NCBI GenBank assembly: GCA_019426215.1
Contig: CM033391.1
Coordinates: 21,224,949-21,288,948, forward strand
Reading direction: 5' to 3'
Origin: Buddleja alternifolia
Taxonomy: Eukaryota; Streptophyta; Magnoliopsida; Lamiales; Scrophulariaceae
Length of the DNA stretch: 64,000 nt
The notes beneath the pieces were generated by a model, which saw nothing but the letters and a program-made list of their open reading frames with translations, was not told the DNA's origin and ran no database searches. Position numbers and translations under genes: made by a program. The first letter of the stretch is position 1. Every line of letters begins with the position of its first letter. Shown here piece after piece: positions 55,457-64,000 of this stretch.

Positions 55457-56922
55457 TGATGAGTGCAATATTTATATATTTAATTCCCTTTATATTTAGC
55501 ATTTTATTGTGATTATACACCCATTGGAACTAATCTTATCTTATTTTATGAATTGGGTAGGTTTTAAATTGAATTAATCATTTTCAATCAAATTGGGCAA
55601 TTCGGCGCGACAATGGAATTACAATCCTATCTGGAGCTTAACACCTCTTGTGTTAGTGATTTTTATATGGTTAGAAATCGAATGAAAAACTCCATAATTC
55701 ATAGGAAGAACACTAAACCGAATTAGGATGGGATAAGGCTCAAATACACTCAAGAATTCACAGCTGTTTCTGTTGTGGGCTGGACTGCACCACTTTGGTA
55801 GAAAATTCAAATCTGGCGGTACATGCATTGTATTTGGACAAAACCAACTGAATTGGATAGCCAACATGCATATCTACAACTTTATAAGAGGAGGCAAAGT
55901 CAAATTCGGACTGCAAATAGTCCAAATCAGTGTTCTAATTCCTGCATTAAAATCTGGCGGCTAGAGAAGGCAACTTCAAAATGATCTCTAAGAGAAGACA
56001 ACTTCAAATTGATTTCTAAGAGAAGACAACTTCAAATTGATTTCAAAGAGAAGACAACTTAAAATTCTTATGAAGGAAGCCTATTCTCTATAAATATAGC
56101 ACATTCTTAGAGCTAAAAAAGAGAGAAGAGAGTTAAGAAAAATACTATATCAACTATTGTACTTTTATTAATGAATAGCTAATTTTCTCTTTCGATTCAA
56201 GGTAGTTCAATTTAATTCATATGTTGTGAGACACGGAGCTTCATGATCTATCTACGAGTTGATTATCTTTTGTTTCTTATTATTAATGTTCATGGTTGTG
56301 TAGATGATAATCTAAGATGCATATTAGTTGATTATCTATTACAATCTATTGCTAACAAATCTTCATAATCCGTAATTGTTATGCTTGATTTGTGCTCGTA
56401 GCAATTGAGTTTCAAGATTGCGATCCTAGTTTTCATTGACTACTCGAGGGAAACATTAGTGTAAATTAAATAGTTGGCGCTTGCTTAAACTATTGTTTAT
56501 CCTTAGTCGCTTCGAATTCATTATGCTATTATTGACATGATTAGGATTGCTTAATACCGATTCAGTTGATAATAAGAATTTAACCGGGTGCTGGGCTTTG
56601 GTTAATGATATAAGGAAGTCAATAAGGATCTAAATAGCTGGTTATTTAGGTTCTTGGCTAAGTAATCGAAGAATAGATAGTATTTTAGGTGTCTATGATC
56701 GACTTGAATTAAAGAACGAATTATCCTTGAATCGATATTTTACGTTTATTGAAATTCCTATTTAGTTCCTGTCGGTTTTAGTCATTGAATTCATCCAAAC
56801 AACACCCCCCCCATTGAATATTATTTTGATCAACCAATCTCTAGGGTTCGACCTGGACTTACAAGTACTTCAAATCCTTGTGATAACAGTAAATTTTATT
56901 TTGGCACATTCGACACGTACCA
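55457..56922 (+). repeat. Element H 5' LTR
   Basis: TGATGAGTGC to CACGTACCA. TATAAATA at 56089-56096. Just upstream are four tandem copies of a 28-base unit starting agagaagacaacttc (55963, 55991, 56019, 56047). A C run of 8 near 56805-56812 is 14 long in the 3' LTR. Confidence 0.93.
55963..56075 (+). repeat. 28-bp tandem repeat upstream of TATA, H 5' LTR
   Basis: About four direct copies of a 28-base unit, the outer two diverged. Repeated at 58972-59084 in the 3' LTR. The position, 15-130 bases upstream of the TATA box, suggests enhancer-type repeats as in other LTR promoters (inference). Confidence 0.85.
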
Positions 56923-58465
56923 AATTTTGGCGCCGTTGCCGGGGATTGGTTTTTGGTCAAAATTTTATTATTATTGTAATATATATATAGGCTGTTCGAT
57001 TCATATATTTCTTAGTTTTAAGTTTTATTGAATATTTTGAGTATTTAGAAAAGAAAAAATATAAAAAAAATAAGGGTTTCTTTGAAGGTTTTAAAGAGCA
57101 TACAATAGAAGAAGATCGATTGAGCAATCCAACATACTTGGACTAAGTTGTGACCACGTCGAGCTAACGACGTTAAACAAAAGCGCTGCTTGGGAGGCAA
57201 CCCAAGAGTGGTTGAACAGCCACTATCAAATTTGCTCTCTTTCCCTATCTCTTTTACTTTCATATGTTCACTTTTAATTTACGTGCTTGCATTGAGGACA
57301 CTGCAAATTTTAAGTGTGGGGGAGAGGGTAAATGTATGTGCATTCTTTTATTTTTAGTAATGTTTTATCTAATTTTTTTTAAAAAAACAAAAAACAAAAA
57401 ACAAAAATCTCAAAAATTAAAGATCTTGGCTACCTAGTTAATCCAATTTGATTTTATTGATTTGTGTTTTGGCATGTTTTTGATTAATTTAATTTGAACT
57501 TACTTACACATACATTTTAGACTTGCTCATGATGATCCTAGATTAGTATTAATTTTCTTAGATGACACCGAGCACGAAATCGAAGGCACAGGAGTCGAAA
57601 GGATTCCATCCTAACACATAAGGAAAGACTTTTTGCAACTTTCAACCAAAGATGACCATTATATATCGAGATACCAAACGAAATAAACAGCTTATAAATT
57701 GCGTAAGTTTGAAAGTGTTGAATGGTTGAAATGACCCAATGGTCAAAGCTCTTGAGTAGTACTCGAGCTAGTCTTGTAATGTAATGATTAAAAGACCATA
57801 GTTTTGTTTCGTGGCCTTTGCCACTCGAGTTATTAAGTCCGTAAGGAGTGTTTTGACACTTAATGCCCTAAAACTATCTAGTTTGGGAGTCATTGACCTA
57901 AAGCTTGCTACATGGGTGACATAGAAAGCCTAAGGGGACAATACATTGCACCCGGTCCTAAATTTGAATTTAATGTTTCTTTTGCAATAAAAAAAAAAGT
58001 TATAAAAACCGTTAGTTTCTTAATATTGCATGGATGTCCAGTGTTGTCATAGGTGAAAGGTTAGAACTAATGTGGTGAAGATGCCTTAGACTATAATGCC
58101 TTAGATTATACACACACACACCCTAGGGAAGTTGATTTCTATTTATGGGTACAACATGAGCTGAGTTTATATGTATGCATTCACCTTGATCTTCATTGTG
58201 CCAAATTCATGCCATTACTACATAATCAATTGTTGGAATGTATTGACTAGTACTTTGCAAAGGTTGAAAATTTTGTGGGTATATTTTCTGCAAACCCTCA
58301 CGAGACGAAACTCGTCCACTAGGGGTAACCTAGGGGTTTAAAGGCTTATTGCATACGCTAAATGCAATCGTGAGACCTGCGAAAATGGTTTATCATAGTT
58401 GATTTTTGTTTTCTTATCTCTTTATATTTGCCCGAGGACGTGCAAGAGCTAAGTGTGGGGGAATT
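56923..58465 (+). other. Element H interior: PBS, stem-loop and PPT, no ORF
   Basis: The PBS TGGCGCCGTTGCCGGGGA is at 56928-56945. The stem-loop CTTGGGAGGCAACCCAAG at 57189-57206 is identical to that in G. A short 'gaggacactgcaaattttaagtgtggggg' segment at about 57294-57324 resembles the start of a PPT, and the true PPT TAAGTGTGGGGGAATT is at 58450-58465. Reading frames are short and I see no protein domain. Confidence 0.8.
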
Positions 58466-59938
58466 TGATGAGTGCAATATTTATATATTTAATTTCCTTT
58501 ATATTTAGCATTTTATTGTGATTATACACCCATTGGAACTAATCTTATCTTATTTTATGAATTGGATAGGTTTTAAATTGAATTAATCATTTTCAATCAA
58601 ATTGGGCAATTCGGCGCGACAATGGAATTACAATCCTATCTGGAGCTAAACACCTCTTGTGTTAGTGATTTTTATATGGTTAGAAATCGAATGAAAAGCA
58701 CCATAATTCATATGAAGAACACTAAACCGAATTAGGATGGGATAAGGCTCAAATACACTCAAAAACTCACAGCTGTTTCTGTTGCGGCCTGGACTGCATC
58801 ACTTTGGTAGAAAATTCAAATCTGGCGGTACATGCATTGTATTTGGACAAAACCAACTGAATTGGATAGCCAACATGCATATCTACAACTTTCTAAGAGG
58901 AGGCAAAGTCAAATTCGGACTGCAAATAGTCCAAATCAGTGTTCTAATTCCTGCATTAAAATCTGGCGTCTAGAGAAGGCAACTTCAAAATGATCTCTAA
59001 GAGAAGACAACTTCAAATTGATTTCTAAGAGAAGACAACTTCAAATTGATTTCAAAAAGAAGACAACTTAAAATTCTTATGAAAGAAGCCTATTCTCTAT
59101 AAATATAGCACATTCTTAGAGCTAAAAAAGAGAGAAGAGAGTTAAGAAAAATACTATATCAACTATTGTACTTTTATTAATGAATAGCTAATTTTCTCTT
59201 TCGATTCAAGGTAGTTCAATTTAATTCATATGTTGTGAGACACGGAGATTCATGATCTATCTACGGGTTGATTATCTTTTGTTTCTTATTATTAATGTTC
59301 ATGGTTGTGTAGATGATAATCTAAGATGCATATTAGTTGATTATCTATTACAATCTATTGCTAACAAATCTTCATAATCCGTAATTGTTATGCTTGATTT
59401 GTGCTCGTAGCAATTGAGTTTTCAAGATTGCGATCCCAGTTTTCATTGATTACTCGAGGGAAACATTAGTGTAAATTAAATAGTTGGCGCTTGTTTAAAC
59501 TATTGTTTATCCTTAGTCGCTTCGAATTCATTATGCTATTATTGACATGATTAGAATTGCTTAATACCGATTCAGTTGATAATAAGAATTTAACCGGGTG
59601 TTGGGCTTTGGTTAATGATATAAGGAAGTCAATAAGGATCTAAATAGCTGGTTATTTAGGTTCTTGGCTAAGTAATCGAAGAATAGATAGTATTTTAGGT
59701 GTCTATGATCGACTTGAATTAAAGAACGAAGTATCCTTGAATCGATATTTTACGTTTATTGAAATTCCTATTTAGTTCCTGTCGGTTTTAGTCATTGAAT
59801 TCATCCAAACAACACCCCCCCCCCCCCCATTGAATATTATTTTGATCAACCAATCTCTAGGGTTCGACCTGGACTTACAAGTACTACAAATCCTTGTGAG
59901 AACAGTAAATTTTATTTTGGCACATTCGACACGTACCA
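58466..59938 (+). repeat. Element H 3' LTR
   Basis: Near-identical copy of 55457-56922, preceded by the PPT and followed by TSD gcaat and the D integrase. TATAAATA at 59098-59105. Confidence 0.93.
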
Positions 59939-59943
59939 GCAAT

Positions 59944-61042
59944 GCCGGCGAACATAAAATTCGCAAAATGGAGAAAGATGGACTAATTGGCCCATTGGGA
60001 TTGGATCCCTATCCTACTTGTGAATCTTGTCTCAAAGGCAAGATGGCTAGATCCCCCTTCACAGGGACTTTTGAAAGAGCCTCACAAATCTTAGGCTTAG
60101 TGTATACTGATGTTTGTGGTCCATTTGGAGAAATGGCACGAGGAGGTTTCCTTTACTTCATCCACCTTCACTGATGACCATTCAAGATATGGTCTAGTGT
60201 ACATGATGAGGCACAAGTCTGAATCCATTGAAAAGTTCAAGAAATTCAAGGCTTTAGTGGAAAATCAAACTGCTCAACATATAAAAACCCTTTGATCGGA
60301 TCGAGGAAGAGAATATATGAGCGACGAGTTTGATGTATACCTCAGAGAGAATGGTATAGTATTACAGCTCACACCTCCAGTGACACCACAATTAAATGGA
60401 GTAGCAGAGCGAAGGAATCGAACTTTGTTGGACATGATTCACTCCACGCTCAGCTACACTGACTTACCCATTTCACTGTGGGGTCATGCGCTGCTTACAG
60501 CTGTACACATTTTAAGTAGATCTCCGTCCAAGTCCGTTCCTATGACTCCCTATGAGATATGGAGGAATAGGAAACCAAGTCTTAATCACATCAAGATTTG
60601 GGGATGTCCGGCTTATGTCAAAAAGACCCAAGTGGACAAGTTGGGGGCTAGATCCTTTAAGGGATGTTTCGTTGGATATCCTGAGGATTTAATGGGATAC
60701 CTCTTTTACCTGCACGATGATCAAAGGATCATTGTAGCTTTACAAGCCCACTTTCTTGAAGATGAGTTCATTCAAGAAGGAGGAGCGGGTAAAAAGATTG
60801 TTCTAAAAGAACAAAATAAGACTCCAGTGGATACATCTACACAGGAAGTGAGAACCGAACCTTCTGTGACACAACCACAACCACAAAGATCAAATAGAGT
60901 ACCTCAACTGCCTGAAAGGTACGGATATCTAGTACAGAGGAAGCTGGATCTTCATTCTGTATTGGAGAAGGATCATGGAGATGATCCCTCCACTTTTGAT
61001 CAAGCAATGGTGGATGTGGATGCTACTAGATAGCGTGAAGCT
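59944..61042 (+). pseudogene. Element D integrase
   Basis: It begins right after element H with the CESCLKGKM zinc-binding block and the first acidic region (VYTDVCGPF). One extra C near 60160-60170 shifts the frame into FTDDHSRYG. TGA replaces Arg before SDRGREY (60294-60296); the core then stays open with TPQLNGVAERRNR (third acidic residue), SLWGHALL, IKIWGCPAYVKK and GCFVGYPED. The following linker to RT ends at TAG 61031-61033, where Trp is expected. Confidence 0.85.
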
Positions 61043-62560
61043 ATGCAAACTGAGATCGATTCGATGCATGCAAACCAAGTCTGGAAACTTGTGGACCAAC
61101 CTGAAGGGGTAAAACCAATCAGGTGCAAATGGATCTACCAGAGAAAGATTAGTGTTGATGGCAAGGTTGACACCTACAAAGGCAGGCTAGTGGCGAAAGG
61201 GTATAGTCAAAAAGAAGGAATTAACTACTAAGAAACCTTTTTGCCAGTGGCTATGATCAAATCTATAAGGATTCTACTTGCAATAGCCGCACACCTAGAC
61301 TATGAAATATGGCAAATGGATGTCAAAACTGCTTTCCTAAATGGATTCCTAGAAGAAAATATCTATATGGAACAGCCTAAAGGTTTTGTATCCGAGTAGC
61401 ATACTCATAAGGTGTGTAACCTTGAGAGATCCATTTATGGACTCAAGCAAGCGTCCCGTAGCTGGAATCTATGTTTTAATGAGGCTGTCAAAGGATTTGA
61501 CTTCATCAAGAACAAAGACGAGCCATGTGTTTACAAAAAGGTTAGTGGGAGCAAGATAACATTCCTTGTGTTATATGTAGATGACATATTACTCATAGGG
61601 AATGATATAGGAATGCTCACCACTGTAAAGAAGTGGCTTTCGAGTACTTTCTCCATGAAAGACTTGGGAGAGGTAACTTATATTCTAGGGATTCAAATCT
61701 ACAGAGATCGAACACATAGAATGATAGGGCTCTCTCAAGCCCTTTACTTAAAAAAGGTCCTAAAGAGATATAGGATGGAGGATTCTAAGAAAGGGTTCCT
61801 GCCAATGAGGCATGGGATACATATCTCAAAAACTATGTGTCCTAAAAGTGAGGAAGATATAAAGGAAATGAGCACTGCATCCTATGCATCAGCAGTGGGT
61901 AGCCTGATGTACGCAATGCTGTGTACTAGACCTGACATTGCTTATTCGGTAAGCGTTGTTAGTCGATTTCTAGCAAACCCAGGCAAGGAGCATAGAATAG
62001 CTGTGACGAATATCCTAAAGTATTTGAAGATAACCAAGGATAGGATTCTCGTCTATGAGAGTGGTAGCCTGAGAGTGGACGGGTACACTGATTCGGATTT
62101 TCAATCTGATGTCGATGACCGAAAATCCACCTCAGGATTCGTATTCACCCTCAATGGTGGGGCGGTAACTTGGAAAAGTTCCAAGCAAAGCACAACCGCG
62201 GACTCCACTATAGAGGCTGAATATATAGCTGCCTCTGAGGCAGCTAAAGAGGCTGTTTGGATAAGGAAGTTCATAGAAGAACTTCAAGTGGTTCCTAGCA
62301 TAAAGCTCTCGTTGCCACTTTATTGTGACAACACAAGAGCAATAGCGCAAGCAAAGGAACCTAGGTCTCACAACAAGTCCATACACATCGAGAGGAGATA
62401 TCACATCATAAGAGAGATCGTTGCACGAGGAGAAATATTTGTTCAGAAAATAGCCTCAGCAGACAATGTCGCTGATCCATTGACCAAGCCATTGGCACAG
62501 GCGGTGGTAGAAAAACATCTCGAAGGGATGGGTATTAAATACCATAGCAAATGGCATTGA
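61043..62560 (+). pseudogene. Element D reverse transcriptase-RNase H
   Basis: The RT starts with WKLVDQPEGVKPI and LVAKGYSQKEG. Stops follow at 61229-61231 (where Gln is expected) and 61397-61399. From 61412 the frame is open to 62560: YGLKQASRSWN, catalytic YVDDILLIGND (61574-61585), [26 protein letters not shown], then RNase H with TDSDFQSD, KSTSGFVF, STIEAEYIAASE and CDNTRAI, ending ADPLTKPL and the terminal KWH. This is the best-preserved RT/RNase H of the A/B/D/E group, but the upstream stops prevent a complete enzyme. Confidence 0.88.
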
Positions 62561-62563
62561 GTG

Positions 62564-62575
62564 CAAGTGGGAGAT
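62564..62575 (+). other. Element D polypurine tract
   Basis: CAAGTGGGAGAT abuts the 3' LTR, identical to the tract of element A. Confidence 0.9.
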
Positions 62576-64000
62576 TGTTAGAGTGTATTCCCTCAAATGC
62601 CATAAAGAGGATAGATTTATAGGACATTAACTTGTAACTAAACAATATCCTTTTATTATATATAAGGCATTATCTTGTTGTTTTCTTATAGGCGTTTGTA
62701 AGGTGTTAATAAACAACGTAAAGTCCTTGAGTATAAGGCAAACCTTCTACTTCCTATGAGATAGGAAGAATGGCACTAGAAGGGTTTGATCCTTATTCTC
62801 TAAATAGGGTTCGCAATTCTAAGAAAGTATTTAACTGGACATCAATACAGAAGAAGGACTTGCATGATATAAGCTTTGACAGAGAAAGTGCCTGTCGAAC
62901 ACTATAGAAATTATAGTGGGAACTTATGTCATGGACATATAAGTTGGACTAATATGTTCGAACACGGCTCGCATCAGTTTCATTACATGGGTGTTCACTC
63001 ACTGACAGTCAATGATGAAACTGATAAGTTGTGATAGGTACGCGTGAATCTTAGACCTGAGGAGTCGAGTTGAAGATGTACTTGTGACATCAAGTCTGTC
63101 ATTAGAGTAGTTAGATCCAAATCACCCTTTGGTGGGATCGACCTCGAAGTGTGACTTGATGGGCAAGTAGTATTGTTAACTGATTAGCAAAATGAGATTT
63201 ATTCTCTCATAAGTGAATCAGCTAAATATCCTATGCAGTCAAGAATGAGTTAGGTTAAAAGTCTTTGGCCAAAGCATAAAATGACCTCGACTCATTATGA
63301 GCTAAGCATATGGTCAAGTCATGTGAGTTTGACTAAAACCATGACTCTCACTTGACTGGGATATAAGAATAAAAGGTTTATACACGTACGGTATTCACAG
63401 CGTATATGGTTTGGAATGATCCTATTCATTCGTTCTCAATTGGGATACTATGTGAGCCACATGACTGGCTAGGTGTTACTCACATCCTTTTGGTTTCCTT
63501 CCAATTGCCTTTTGAGACGAACCTAAAGAGTCACGCTTAAAGGAAGTGCAAAAACAAAATCATGGGAAAAAGACTTGAGAGAATTTTCGGTATTGGATAT
63601 CGAGATTAATTAATTAATCATTAGATGATTTTATTAATTAATTAAGTTAATGAATTAATTAATTCCTCAGGGGAATTTAATTATAATATTAACATGAATT
63701 TAATTAATTTATTAATTGGATAAATAATATTAATTATTTAATTAATAACCAAAGCCCACAAGTGGGCGTCCACTTATGAAGCCTAGGTTATTGTTTTCTA
63801 TTGTAGTATATATATGCTACTTAGTGAAAAAATAATTAGGTCAAGAGAGTTAACTTACAAACTTTCTCTCCAAGTCAAACTTTCCTCCCTTTCTCTCTCA
63901 CTCTAGCCGTCCATCAAGGTGAAGGAGAAGGTGATTTTTATTTTTTGATTCCGACGTGGCAATTTAGAGACAGCGACGGATTTGCTGTTCAAGAAAAGGA
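62576..64000 (+). repeat. Element D 3' LTR (cut by window edge)
   Basis: It aligns with 50701-52155, so roughly the last 150 bases are outside the window. Few substitutions and short indels distinguish it from the 5' LTR. Confidence 0.92.

Larger units (their letters stand above)
55457..59938 (+). mobile_element. Element H: coding-free LTR element
   Basis: Complete element of about 4.5 kb inserted in the pre-integrase of D, with TSD gccat (55452-55456) / gcaat (59939-59943), one mismatch. LTRs 55457-56922 and 58466-59938 are nearly identical, so it is probably the youngest insertion along with C. PBS is of the tRNA-Asp type. The interior (56923-58465) has no long ORF, so it is a LARD-like non-autonomous element. 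Its PBS and the 18-base stem-loop are shared with G. Confidence 0.92.
50701..64000 (+). mobile_element. Element D: copia retrotransposon, runs off the window
   Basis: Plus-strand element with 5' LTR 50701-52304, PBS, a 1.8 kb structured leader, gag-pol remnants and 3' LTR from 62576 to the edge. Element H (55457-59938) interrupts pre-integrase. LTR start (TGTTAGAGTGTATGCCCTCA) and pol show kinship with A, B and E. The coding region has several stops and at least two frameshifts. The right TSD is outside the window. Confidence 0.9.

Noticed and set aside
55963..56075. CRISPR-like or satellite array
   Set aside because: The 28-base units are directly adjacent with no spacers and occur identically in both LTRs of a retrotransposon.
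11404..56945. tRNA genes at the TGGCGCC and TGGTATCAGAG sites
   Set aside because: Only the 11-18 bases complementary to tRNA 3' ends are present and each adjoins an LTR. They are primer-binding sites; no cloverleaf is present.

Overview
The window looks like heterochromatic nuclear DNA of a flowering plant, probably a eudicot. I see no host gene, tRNA, rRNA or CRISPR array. Almost every base from 1942 to the right edge belongs to LTR retrotransposons nested inside one another. I placed the boundaries by eye from LTR ends (TG...CA), 5-bp target-site duplications (TSDs), primer-binding sites (PBS), polypurine tracts (PPT) and pol motifs. All the large coding regions are copia-type gag-pol or element-specific accessory ORFs, and every one carries stops, frameshifts or deletions. 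The species cannot be named from the sequence.

Layout. 1-1941: repeat fragments and AT-rich spacer. Element A (copia, minus) starts at 1942 with its 3' LTR and RNase H/RT/integrase remnants, resumes at 38822-39040, and is split by S. Element S (SIRE-like copia, minus, 5992-38821, TSD acaat/acaac) carries gag, a damaged protease, integrase, an RT with its core deleted, RNase H and a large downstream accessory ORF. Three insertions lie in S: a non-autonomous tRNA-Asp-primed element G (7025-13018, TSD cccac), a solo LTR F1 (17724-19128, TSD aggag) and an unusual LTR-internal-LTR-internal-LTR complex E (19637-32356, TSD cataa/catag). E itself holds solo LTR F2 (27529-28971, TSD cagaa).

Element B (39041-42868, same family as A) sits in A. 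LTR-like pieces J and K interrupt B. K holds the nearly complete plus-strand copia element C (43322-49967, TSD ccacc). J also holds copia element D (50701 to beyond the window, plus strand), and D contains the coding-free element H (55457-59938, TSD gccat/gcaat).

How the parts work together: the copia elements encode, or once encoded, capsid, protease, integrase and RT/RNase H. G, H, F and J look like non-autonomous, Athila/Tat-like elements (tRNA-Asp PBS where visible) that would need enzymes from elsewhere. The most interesting signals are non-coding. (1) The D leader has a row of RNA hairpins upstream of the gag start. Three of them present the same loop core, ATCGTTAAAGGGTTGC, on stems of unrelated sequence, and the leader of E has a related set. 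(2) An 18-base stem-loop is conserved between G and H. (3) GC-rich palindromes that differ between copies lie just upstream of the TATA box in the LTRs of G, F1 and F2.
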